Positions 21,260-28,973 of a DNA stretch of 34,667 bases are shown piece after piece. Source of the stretch: Pseudonocardia halophobica (GTDB lineage: Bacteria; Actinomycetota; Actinomycetes; Mycobacteriales; Pseudonocardiaceae); assembly GCF_027922425.1 (NCBI RefSeq), contig NZ_BSFQ01000059.1, positions 1 through 34,667 of the forward strand, written 5' to 3'. The position numbers and the translations under genes are program-made. Numbering within the stretch: position 1 is the first letter of the stretch; each line of letters starts with the position of its first letter. Below the pieces are notes generated by a model that had not been told where the DNA came from, did not search any database, and worked only from the letters and a program-made list of their open reading frames with translations.

Positions 21260-22429
21260 ATGGCTGACCTGGGCTCGACGGCGAAGGCCGGGGCGGGCGC
21301 GCGGGAGGTCGCCGCGCGGATGGCCGAGGCCGCGGCCGCGTGGCTGGACCTCCTCGATCCCGCGCAGCGGGCCACCGCGACCGGTGCCGCCCCCACCGCG
21401 CAGGAGGAGACCGACGCCGAGCGGAGGCGCTGGTTCTACACCCCCACCGACCACGGCGGCCTGACGATGCACGAGCAGCGGCCCGCGCAGCAGCGGGCCG
21501 CGATGAAGCTCGTCGCGTCCGGCCTGTCCACCCCGGCCTACGTCACCGTCGCGACGGTGATGGGCCTGGAGAACGTGCTCGACCACACCGAGGGGTTCGT
21601 CGCGCGGTTCGACCGCGAGCGCGGCCGCGACCCGGGGATGTACTACCTGCGCGTGTTCGGCGACCCGGCCGGCCCGGGACCGTGGGGGTGGCGCTTCGGC
21701 GGCCACCACGTCTCGCTGAACAACCTGGTCGTCGGCGGCGCGCTCGTCGCCTGCACGCCGTGCTTCCTCGGCGCCGACCCGGCCCGTTCCGCCCTGCTCG
21801 GCGGCGCCGAGCAGCGCCCGCTCGCCCGCGTGGAGGACCTGGCGCGGGAGCTGGTCCGGTCCTTGCGCCCCGAGCTCGCGGCCCGGGCGACCCTGCTACC
21901 GCGGGCGCCGTCGGACATCGTGGCGGGCAACCGCACGCGGGTCGTCGAGGGCGACCGGGTGATTCCGCTCGCCGGCATCTGGCGCGGCCGCTTCGCCGAC
22001 GCCGGGGAGCAGCAGCGCCTGCAGGCGATGAGCGACGCCATCGACGAGGCGAGCGGGCTCGACGGCGCCGACCACGAGGCCGTCGCGATCACCACCGCGC
22101 CGAAGGGCGTCCCCGGGGCCGAGCTCGACGCCGGGCAGCGCGAACTGCTCCGCGCCCTGCTCGGGACCTACCTCGACCGGGTCCCCGCCGAGGTCACGCC
22201 GCTCGCGCGGTACGACGACGACCGGGCCCTCGACGAGGTGCACGTCGCCTGGGCGGGGCCCACCGCGCCCGGCGAGCCGCACTACTACCGGCTGCAGGGG
22301 CCACGCCTGCTGGTCGAGTGGGACAACACCCAGCGCGGGGCCAACCACGCCCACTCGGTGTGGCGCGACCCGACCACCGACTTCGGCATCGACGTCCTCG
22401 CCGCGCACCGGGCCCGGCACCACTCCTGA
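21260..22429 (+). CDS. DUF3500 domain protein
   Basis: 389 residues. The DUF3500 hallmarks are present: WFYTPTDHGGLTMHEQRPAQQ, a helix HTEGFVARFDRERGRDPGMYYLRVFG, then WGWRFGGHHVSLNN with CFLGADPA, and near the end HYYRLQGPRLLVEWDNTQ and ANHAHSVWRDPTTDFG. The conserved His pairs (GGHH, HAH) and acidic residues suggest a metal centre, but the family has no established reaction; this is inference. No signal peptide. Converges on the next gene with 4 bp between the stop codons, which sit at the palindrome CCGCTAGCGG. Confidence 0.88.
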   Translation: MADLGSTAKAGAGAREVAARMAEAAAAWLDLLDPAQRATATGAAPTAQEETDAERRRWFYTPTDHGGLTMHEQRPAQQRAAMKLVASGLSTPAYVTVATVMGLENVLDHTEGFVARFDRERGRDPGMYYLRVFGDPAGPGPWGWRFGGHHVSLNNLVVGGALVACTPCFLGADPARSALLGGAEQRPLARVEDLARELVRSLRPELAARATLLPRAPSDIVAGNRTRVVEGDRVIPLAGIWRGRFADAGEQQRLQAMSDAIDEASGLDGADHEAVAITTAPKGVPGAELDAGQRELLRALLGTYLDRVPAEVTPLARYDDDRALDEVHVAWAGPTAPGEPHYYRLQGPRLLVEWDNTQRGANHAHSVWRDPTTDFGIDVLAAHRARHHS

Positions 22430-22433
22430 GCCG

Positions 22434-22817
22434 CTAGCGGGCGGAGCCGGACGTGACGATCACGGTCGAGCCGCTCACCGTCACCCCGACCTCGGACGAC
22501 GCGCTCGCCGAGGCCCAGGGGGTGCCGAAGGCGTCGACGTCGAACTCGACGTCGACGTGCCGGGCGCCGCCGTCCACCGGGACCTCCAGGCACAGGTCCG
22601 CCTTGTTCTCCCGGCCGAAGTGGTGGCCGACGTCGAACTCCCACGCCTGGTCCGGGTGCAGGACCGCGCCGACGGCCGGTCGGCTCTCCCATTCGCCCGA
22701 TTCGTACGCCACGATCGCGAGGTCGCGGTCGGCGACGAGGTTGAGGATCCGGAAGCGGCGCGGGTAGCAGGTGTCGTCGAGGGAGTTCTCGGGCGGGGCC
22801 AGGGTGGGGGTGGTCAT
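22434..22817 (-). CDS. Unrecognised soluble protein
   Basis: 127 residues from the ATG at 22817 with GAAGGA about 9 bp upstream. It reads as an all-beta protein: DDTCYPRRFRILNLVADRDLAIVAYESGEWESRP, then WEFDVGHHFGRENKADLCLEV, DVEFDVDAFG and a Ser/Thr/Val-rich end (VGVTVSGSTVIVTSG). Two cysteines, no signal peptide and no membrane segment. I do not recognise the family; the WEFDVGHHFG segment is the part most likely to be diagnostic. The 208 bp to the divergent amidase gene contain both promoters and nothing else evident. Confidence 0.55.
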   Translation of the reverse strand: MTTPTLAPPENSLDDTCYPRRFRILNLVADRDLAIVAYESGEWESRPAVGAVLHPDQAWEFDVGHHFGRENKADLCLEVPVDGGARHVDVEFDVDAFGTPWASASASSEVGVTVSGSTVIVTSGSAR

Positions 22818-23025
22818 GGCGGGTGTCCTTCGCTGCGCTGGGGCCGGGCGACCGGGCGGTCGGCGACCCCTCGACGGTCCCGCCGACGCCGGCCCCGCCC
22901 CATCCGCCGGCCGCCCGATCGGGCGCACGAGCTGCCCGTCGGTCGATCGGTGGACACGGGCCTAACGCCGCGGGCCCCGGACGCGAGCGGACGGGCGAGC
23001 ACCCCGGCCCGGAGCGGAGGCAGGA

Positions 23026-24438
23026 ATGACGAGCGAGCACGACATCCCCCGCACGCTGTCCCGCATCGCGTCCGACTCCCCGTCCGCGGTCCTCGAGGGA
23101 GCGCGGCGCCGGGCCGACGAGCTCGCCCACCTCGGCGCCTTCCTCGCCCTGGCCGACGGGGAGGGGGCCGGCGGCGCCGGGCCGCTGGCCGGCGTACCGG
23201 TCGCCGTGAAGGACAACATCGACACCGCGGACCTGCCCACCACCGCTGCCACCGCGGCCCTCGCGGACTCCCGGCCCGGCCGGGACCACGTCGTCGTCGC
23301 CCGGCTGCGCGCGGCCGGCGCGGTCGTCGTGGGCAAGACGAACCTGCACGAGCTCGCCTTCGGCATCACCTGCAACAACGCGCACTCCGGCCCGGTGCGC
23401 AACCCGTACGACCCCGGCCGGATCGCCGGCGGCTCCTCGGGCGGGTCGGCGGTGGCCGTCGCGACGGGGATCGTGCCGGTCGCGCTGGGCAGCGACACCG
23501 GCGGGTCGATGCGCGTGCCCGCCGCGCACTGCGGCGTCGTCGGCTTCCGGCCCACGGTCGGCCGCTGGGGCTCCGGGCAGGTGGTGCCGCTGTCCTCGAC
23601 CCGCGACACCGTCGGGGTGTTCGCCGGCACCGTCGCCGACGTCGCGCTCGTCGACCGGGTGGTCACCGGCGCCGCTTCGGAGGACGTCGAGCCGGACCGG
23701 CGGCTCCGGTTGGGCATCCCCCGGACGGGCTTCTGGGACGACCTCGATCCCGACGTCGCCCGGTGCGGTGCGGAGGTCCTCGACCGGCTCGCCGACGCCG
23801 GCGTCGAGCTCGTCGAGGTCGACTTCGCCGCCGCCCACGAGCTCGACGCGCGCTGCGGGTTCCCGATCGTGCTGTACGAGGTGGTCCGGGACCTGCCCCA
23901 CTACCTGGCGACGCTGCCCGGGCGGGAGCGCGACCTGAGCCTGGACGACGTCGTCGGGCAGGTCGCCTCACCCGACGTGCGGGCGATCCTGGAGGGCGCG
24001 ATGGCCGACCCGGTCCCGGACGGCGCCTACCGCGACGCCCTCGCCGTGCGCGAGGACCTGCGCGAGGCCTACGCGCAGGCGCTGCGCGGAGCGGACGGGG
24101 AGCGGCTCGACGCCCTCGTCTACCCGACGGTGCCGCTGCCGCCCGCGCCGCTCGGTCACGACGCGACCACGCCGCACAACGGCCGGGACGTCCCGACCTT
24201 CCTCACCAACGTCCGCAACACCGCACCCGGCTCCGCGGCGGGCATGCCGGCGATCTCGCTGCCGGCCGGACGGTCGACGAGCGGCCTGCCGATCGGGATC
24301 TCCCTCGAGGCCCTCGCCGGCGAGGACGCGGCGCTCCTCGCCGCAGCGCAGCGGGTCGAGGACGCGCTGGGAGTCGGGGAGGCACTGGGGGTCGAGGCGG
24401 CACTGCGCGGGGCCGAGCGGGCCCGGCCCGCGGGCTGA
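23026..24438 (+). CDS. Amidase-signature hydrolase (indoleacetamide/mandelamide hydrolase-like)
   Basis: 470 residues; GGAGG 7 bp upstream of the ATG. The Ser-cisSer-Lys triad of the amidase signature family is visible: Lys62 in GVPVAVKDNID, Ser137 in GGSSGGSA and Ser161 in GSDTGGSMRVPA. The C-terminal part has YPTVPLPPAPLG, then LTNVRNTAPGSAAGMPAISLPAG and GLPIGISLEAL, closest by memory to indoleacetamide and mandelamide hydrolases. It would hydrolyse a small aryl or alkyl amide to the acid and ammonia in the cytoplasm. It stands alone, so the substrate is not given by context. A 9-bp tandem repeat follows the stop. Confidence 0.85.
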   Translation: MTSEHDIPRTLSRIASDSPSAVLEGARRRADELAHLGAFLALADGEGAGGAGPLAGVPVAVKDNIDTADLPTTAATAALADSRPGRDHVVVARLRAAGAVVVGKTNLHELAFGITCNNAHSGPVRNPYDPGRIAGGSSGGSAVAVATGIVPVALGSDTGGSMRVPAAHCGVVGFRPTVGRWGSGQVVPLSSTRDTVGVFAGTVADVALVDRVVTGAASEDVEPDRRLRLGIPRTGFWDDLDPDVARCGAEVLDRLADAGVELVEVDFAAAHELDARCGFPIVLYEVVRDLPHYLATLPGRERDLSLDDVVGQVASPDVRAILEGAMADPVPDGAYRDALAVREDLREAYAQALRGADGERLDALVYPTVPLPPAPLGHDATTPHNGRDVPTFLTNVRNTAPGSAAGMPAISLPAGRSTSGLPIGISLEALAGEDAALLAAAQRVEDALGVGEALGVEAALRGAERARPAG

Positions 24439-24463
24439 TGCGCCCGCCGGCCCGGCCCGGGCA

Positions 24464-24499
24464 CCTCGGGCGCTTCGGACGCCTCGGGCGCCTCGGACG
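24464..24499 (+). repeat. 9-bp tandem repeat, four copies
   Basis: Units CCTCGGGCG, CTTCGGACG, CCTCGGGCG, CCTCGGACG (also readable as two 18-bp units), with a partial fifth copy. Lies between the amidase stop and the end of the small minus-strand gene. Confidence 0.7.
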
Positions 24500-24501
24500 C
24501 C

Positions 24502-24693
24502 TCAGTCCCGCAGCCCCCGCATCCTGTGCCGCAGCGCGAGGGCCGCGCGGTCGCGCAGCTCGTCGGCCGCCTTGATCCCGGTCTGGACGAACGGGACGAG
24601 GTCCCGGATCAGGTCCAGGACCGCGGTCGTGACGTCCTCCGGCCGCGGTGACCGCGAGAGCCACGTACCCGGTACCACCGCCACACCGTCCAC
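24502..24693 (-). CDS. Small helical protein of unknown function
   Basis: 63 residues from a GTG at 24693; no well-placed Shine-Dalgarno, so the start is uncertain (a second GTG lies three codons on). The body is one or two amphipathic helices: PEDVTTAVLDLIRDLVPFVQ, then TGIKAADELRDRAALALRHRM. Composition and spacing look coding and fit small actinobacterial hypothetical proteins, but I cannot name a family. It occupies most of the 444-bp space between the amidase and phosphatase genes; the remaining 189 bp upstream of the phosphatase show no other gene. Confidence 0.45.
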   Translation of the reverse strand: MDGVAVVPGTWLSRSPRPEDVTTAVLDLIRDLVPFVQTGIKAADELRDRAALALRHRMRGLRD

Positions 24694-24882
24694 CCCCTGG
24701 ATCCGGTCCTCCCCTTGCAGTCAAACCGAGGAGCGGCCGACACGCCAGGGCCCGGCGGCGTCTCGTCCGGTGTCCGGCGTCAGTCGGGTCGGCGCCGTCG
24801 CACGCCGGACGCACGAAAAGGTCCACCGAGGGCGGATGACCTGCCACACTGGACGTTCGACGAGAGCCGCGGAGGCCGCCCG

Positions 24883-26697
24883 GTGAACACCACGCGCGCC
24901 CACGGCACCGCCCTGCAGCGGCTCGCCGTCGCCCTGCTCGGCGCCGTCACGCCCGAGGCGATCGGGCAGGTCGCGGTCACCGTCTCGGTCCAGCTGCTGG
25001 GCGCCGACGCCGGCGTCCTCTACGACCGCACCGACGCCCGCACGCTGACCTCGCTGTTCAGCATGGGCTGGCCCGCCGAGCTCGAGGCGCCGTACCGGCG
25101 GCTGGAGCTGCACCGGGGACGCCCGCTGTCCGACGCCGTGCTCGACCGCACCCCGGTGTGGCTCGAGGGCGCCGAGCAGTGGCGGGCGCGCTACCCGGAG
25201 ATGGCACCGATCGGCACCGCGGGCAACCGGGAGGCCTCCGCGTGCCTGCCGCTGCGGGTCGAGGACCGCGACCTCGGCGCGATCGTGTTCAGCTTCGACA
25301 CCCCGCACGCCTTCCTGCCCGACGAACGGGCCTACCTCGAGGCGGTCGCCGCCCTGTGCGCGCAGGCCCTCGACCGCGCCCGGCTGCTCGTGGTCGAGCA
25401 GCGCGCCCGGGCCGACGCCGAGCGGGAGCGCGACCGCATGGAGGTCCTCGCGCACACGGCGGGCCTGATGGAGGAGCCGTTGTCGGTCGAGGAGCGCCTC
25501 CAGCGGCTGGCCGACCTGATGGTCCCCGACCTGGCCGACTGGTGCGCCGTGCACCTCGTGCGCGGGAACGAGGTGGAGCAGGTCGCCGTCGCGCACGACG
25601 ACCCCGCCCGGCTCGACTTCGTGCTGCGGCTGCAGGAGCGCTACCCGCCGGACCCGTCCGCGCGGAGCGGCGCGTTCGAGGTGAGCCGCAGCGGCACGCC
25701 CGCCTTCCTCCCCGAGATCCCCGACGAGCTCCTCGTCGCCGGGGCCGTCGACGAGGAGCACCTGGAGCTGATCCGGTCGATCGGCATGCGCTCGGCGGTG
25801 GTGGTGCCGCTGCTGGTGCGCGGGCACAGCCTCGGGGCGCTGACCCTCGTGCACGCCGAGTCCGGGCGGCGGTTCGACGAGCTCGATCTCGCCTTCGTCC
25901 AGCGCGTCGCGGCCACCGCGGCCGTCGCGCTCGACAACGCGCGGCTCTACCAGCAGCAACGGCGGATCGCGCACACCCTGCAGGCGGCGCTGCTGCCGAC
26001 GGTCCTGCCCGACGCGCCGGGGCTGCGGCTGGCCGCCCGCTACCGGCCGCAGACCGACGAGCGCACGGACGTCCAGGTCGGCGGCGACGTCTACGACGTG
26101 GTGGCCACCCCGGAGCCGGGCCGGTGGGCCGCGGTGGTGGCGGACGTCTGCGGCAAGGGCCCCGACGCCGCCGCGCTCACCGCCCTGATCCGGCACACCC
26201 TGCGGGCCGAGGTCGCGCACGGCCTCGGCCCGGTCGACGCGCTCCGGCGGCTCAACGCCGCGATGCTGCGCGAGGCCCGCGCCGACGGCCGGTTCGCCAC
26301 CGTCGCGCACGCCCGGATCGCCGTCGAGCCCGCGGGCGGGGCCACGGTGACGCTGGTCGGGGCCGGTCACCCGCCGGCGCTGGTGCGCCGCGCGGACGCC
26401 GTCGAGCTCGTCCCGCTGTCCGGGACGCTGCTCGGCGTCTTCCCCGATCCGGTGCTGCGCGAGACCACGCTGCGGCTGGACCCGGGGGACATACTGGTGC
26501 TGTACACCGACGGTGTGACGGAGGCCCGAGGGGTGGACGGCTTCTACGGCGTGGAACGCCTGACCGCGGTCGCCGGCGCGCCCGGCCCGTGGGACGCCGC
26601 CGCGCTCGCCGACGCGCTGCTCACGGACGTCGTGACCTTCCAGCAGGGCGTGCTGCGGGACGACGTGGCGCTGCTCGTCGTCGAGGTGGCCCCGTGA
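24883..26697 (+). CDS. GAF-GAF-PP2C (SpoIIE/RsbU-type) serine phosphatase
   Basis: 604 residues from the GTG at 24883, chosen for GGAGG 7 bp upstream. Two GAF sensor domains (about 10-165 and 190-360; both with the AYLEAVAALCAQALDRARLL or FVQRVAATAAVALDNARLY exit helix), a linker helix and a PP2C-type SpoIIE domain (about 375-604). Metal-binding motifs are intact: GGDVYDVV (near 399), VADVCGKGPDAAALT (near 419), LYTDGVTEARG (near 541) and RDDVALLVVEV at the end. Such enzymes dephosphorylate STAS anti-anti-sigma factors in response to a ligand or stress sensed by GAF. Its stop overlaps the STAS start (GTGA), so the pair is translated together. Confidence 0.93.
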   Translation: MNTTRAHGTALQRLAVALLGAVTPEAIGQVAVTVSVQLLGADAGVLYDRTDARTLTSLFSMGWPAELEAPYRRLELHRGRPLSDAVLDRTPVWLEGAEQWRARYPEMAPIGTAGNREASACLPLRVEDRDLGAIVFSFDTPHAFLPDERAYLEAVAALCAQALDRARLLVVEQRARADAERERDRMEVLAHTAGLMEEPLSVEERLQRLADLMVPDLADWCAVHLVRGNEVEQVAVAHDDPARLDFVLRLQERYPPDPSARSGAFEVSRSGTPAFLPEIPDELLVAGAVDEEHLELIRSIGMRSAVVVPLLVRGHSLGALTLVHAESGRRFDELDLAFVQRVAATAAVALDNARLYQQQRRIAHTLQAALLPTVLPDAPGLRLAARYRPQTDERTDVQVGGDVYDVVATPEPGRWAAVVADVCGKGPDAAALTALIRHTLRAEVAHGLGPVDALRRLNAAMLREARADGRFATVAHARIAVEPAGGATVTLVGAGHPPALVRRADAVELVPLSGTLLGVFPDPVLRETTLRLDPGDILVLYTDGVTEARGVDGFYGVERLTAVAGAPGPWDAAALADALLTDVVTFQQGVLRDDVALLVVEVAP

Positions 26698-27050
26698 ACC
26701 CCGTCCCGGACGAGCGGGAGCCGGGGGTCCCCGCCGTCGCCGAGGTGGTCCTCCACGGCGAGCTCGACATCGCCACCCTCGACCACGCGATGCACCGGGT
26801 CGAGGAGGCCGAGCGGGACCGGCCCCGGCTGCTGGTCGTGGACCTCTCGCAGCTGGAGTTCGTCGACTCGTCGGGCGTGCGGCTGGTGCTGCTCGCCCGG
26901 GAGCGCGCCCGCGCCGAGGGGCGGCGGGTCGCGGTGCGGCTGGGCACCGGTCCCGCGCTGCGCGTGTTCCAGGCCCTCGGCCTGGTGGAGAAGCTCGACG
27001 TGCTCCCGCCGCCTCCCGTCGGCGAGACCGCGCCCGGCGCACGGACCTGA
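26694..27050 (+). CDS. STAS-domain anti-sigma factor antagonist
   Basis: 118 residues; GTG start overlaps the phosphatase stop by 4 bp. STAS fold: VVLHGELDIATLDHAMHRVEE, RLLVVDLSQLEFVDSSGVRL (45-64) with the phosphorylatable Ser in DSSG (58-61), and a C-terminal helix FQALGLVEKLDVL. In partner switching the unphosphorylated protein binds an RsbW-type kinase and frees its sigma factor; the adjacent PP2C enzyme is its obvious activator. The kinase and sigma factor are not recognisable in the window. It is followed 49 bp later by kynA, with GGGGAG before the kynA ATG and no clear terminator, so read-through into the kyn operon is possible. Confidence 0.92.
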   Translation: MNPVPDEREPGVPAVAEVVLHGELDIATLDHAMHRVEEAERDRPRLLVVDLSQLEFVDSSGVRLVLLARERARAEGRRVAVRLGTGPALRVFQALGLVEKLDVLPPPPVGETAPGART

Positions 27051-27099
27051 CCGCCACGGCCCGGCGCAGGGCGCCGGACCACCACCCCGGGGAGCACCG

Positions 27100-27960
27100 A
27101 TGACGTCGCCACCGGCGGGCAACACGCGGTCGCTGGAGGCGGACATCGTCCGGGACCTCCGGACGACGACCTCCTACCGCTCCTACCTGTGCCTCGACCG
27201 GCTGCTCGACGCGCAGCACCCGTTGAGCGACCCGCCGCACCACGACGAGATGTTGTTCATCATCCAGCACCAGACCTCGGAGCTGTGGCTCAAACTCGTC
27301 CTGCACGAGCTGCGCGCCGCGATGCGCAACATCGCGGCGGACGACCTGGCCCTCGCCCTCAAGCAGCTCGCCCGGATCAAGCACGTGCAGCGCACGCTCA
27401 CCGACCAGTGGTCCGTGCTGGCCACCCTGACCCCCGCCGAGTACGCCGAGTTCCGGCCGGTGCTCGGCCCGTCGTCGGGCTTCCAGTCCCACCAGTACCG
27501 CGCGGTGGAGTTCGCGCTCGGCAACAAGAACGTCGAGATCATCGAGGTGTTCGCGCACGACCCGGACGCCCGCGCGCTGCTGCAGGAGCTGCTCGAGGCG
27601 CCCAGCCTCTACGACGAGTTCCTCCGCTACCTCGCCCGGCGGGGGCACGCGGTCCCCGTGCACCTGCTCGAGCGCGACGTCCGCCGCGCGCACACCTTCG
27701 ACGAAGGCCTGGTCGAGGTGTTCCGGCAGGTCTACGAGGCGCCGCACGACCACTGGGCCGAGTACGAGACGTGCGAGGAGCTGGTCGACATCGAGGAGAA
27801 CTTCCAGCTCTGGCGCTTCCGCCACCTCAAGACCGTCGAGCGGACGATCGGGTTCAAGCGGGGCACGGGCGGGTCGAGCGGGGTCGCGTTCCTGCGGGAG
27901 GCCCTGTCGCTGACCTTCTTCCCGGAGCTCTACGCCGTCCGCACCGAGATCGGCCGGTGA
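27100..27960 (+). CDS. kynA: Tryptophan 2,3-dioxygenase
   Basis: 286 residues, normal bacterial length. A heme enzyme that opens the indole ring of tryptophan to N-formylkynurenine, the first step of the kynurenine pathway. Visible: YLCLDRLLDAQHPL, the substrate-side His57 in IQHQTSELWLK, GPSSGFQSHQYR with the carboxylate-binding Arg134, and the proximal heme ligand His242 in RHLKTVERTIGFKRGTGG with Thr257 of the active-site loop. ATG at 27100 with GGGGAG 6 bp upstream. First gene of a six-gene operon; its stop overlaps the next start (GTGA). Confidence 0.96.
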   Translation: MTSPPAGNTRSLEADIVRDLRTTTSYRSYLCLDRLLDAQHPLSDPPHHDEMLFIIQHQTSELWLKLVLHELRAAMRNIAADDLALALKQLARIKHVQRTLTDQWSVLATLTPAEYAEFRPVLGPSSGFQSHQYRAVEFALGNKNVEIIEVFAHDPDARALLQELLEAPSLYDEFLRYLARRGHAVPVHLLERDVRRAHTFDEGLVEVFRQVYEAPHDHWAEYETCEELVDIEENFQLWRFRHLKTVERTIGFKRGTGGSSGVAFLREALSLTFFPELYAVRTEIGR

Positions 27961-28973
27961 GGCGCGTGGCCCCGGTGACGGACGTCCACACCCACTACGT
28001 CCCGCGGGGCTGGCCCGACCTGCCCGGCACCGGCCCACGGCCGTCGCTGCGGGTCGACGGCCCCGCCACCGCGACGATCCTGCTCGGCGAGCGCCCGTTC
28101 CGCGCGATCACGGACTCGGCCTGGAACGCCGACGTGCGGCTGGCCCACATGGACGCCCACGGCGTGGACCGGCAGGTCCTCTCCCCCACGCCGGTGTTCT
28201 TCTCCTACGACCAGGAGGCCGGCGCCGCGGCCGGCACCGCCGCGGTGTTCAACGACCTCGCGCTGGAGATCGCCGCCGGCGCACCGGGCCGGCTGATGCC
28301 CTTCTGCCAGGTCCCGCTGCAGGACACGGACGCGGCGTGCCGCGAGCTGGACCGGGCCGTGGCGGCCGGGCACGTGGGCGTCGAGATCGGCAACCACGTC
28401 GGCGACCGCGACCTCGACGACGCCGGCGTCGTGACGTTCCTGCAGCACGCCGCCGCCCTCGGCGTCCCGGTGTTCGTGCACCCCTGGGACATGCCGGAGT
28501 CGCCGCGGACCGCCCGGTGGATGGCGCAGTGGCTGGTCGGGATGCCCGCCGAGACCCACCTGTCGCTGCTGGCGCTGGTGCTGGGCGGGGTGTTCGACCG
28601 GATCGGCCCGGAGCTGCGGATCTGCTTCGCCCACGGCGGCGGCTCGTTCCCCTTCTGGATCGGCCGGACGGACAACGCCTGGCGGGAGCGGCACGACGTC
28701 GTCGGCACCTCGACGCTGCCGCCCTCGGGCTACCTCGACCGGTTCCTCGTCGACTCGGTGGTGTTCGACGAGCGGGCGCTGCGGCTGCTGGTCGACACCC
28801 TCGGCGCCGAGCGGGTCCTGCTCGGCACCGACTACCCGTACCCGCTCGGCGAGCAGGCGCCCGGGTCGCTGATCCGCGGCGCCTCCTTCCTCACCGCGGA
28901 CCAGCGGGACCTCCTGCTGGGCGGCAACGCCGAGGAGTTCCTCGGCCGGCCGGCACGCGAGGGGGCGGGATGA
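27957..28973 (+). CDS. nbaD: 2-amino-3-carboxymuconate-6-semialdehyde decarboxylase (ACMSD)
   Basis: 338 residues from the GTG at 27957 overlapping the kynA stop; GTGs at 27966 and 27975 are alternatives. Amidohydrolase-fold decarboxylase with a Zn ligand set I can place: His11 and His13 (DVHTH), His175 (VFVHPWDMP) and Asp292 (GTDYPYPLGE), the catalytic His226 in CFAHGGGSFPF and substrate Arg49 in ERPFRA. The spacing matches the characterised Pseudomonas enzyme closely. It removes CO2 from the 3-hydroxyanthranilate ring-cleavage product, diverting it from quinolinate to 2-aminomuconate semialdehyde. Its stop overlaps the kynU start (ATGA). Confidence 0.93.
   Translation: MRRVAPVTDVHTHYVPRGWPDLPGTGPRPSLRVDGPATATILLGERPFRAITDSAWNADVRLAHMDAHGVDRQVLSPTPVFFSYDQEAGAAAGTAAVFNDLALEIAAGAPGRLMPFCQVPLQDTDAACRELDRAVAAGHVGVEIGNHVGDRDLDDAGVVTFLQHAAALGVPVFVHPWDMPESPRTARWMAQWLVGMPAETHLSLLALVLGGVFDRIGPELRICFAHGGGSFPFWIGRTDNAWRERHDVVGTSTLPPSGYLDRFLVDSVVFDERALRLLVDTLGAERVLLGTDYPYPLGEQAPGSLIRGASFLTADQRDLLLGGNAEEFLGRPAREGAG

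Noticed and set aside
24721..28038. Very long minus-strand open frame (about 1100 codons) antisense to the phosphatase, STAS and kynA genes
   Set aside because: Product is Arg/Gly/Pro-rich low-complexity typical of antisense frames in GC-rich DNA; the plus-strand genes have clear family motifs.
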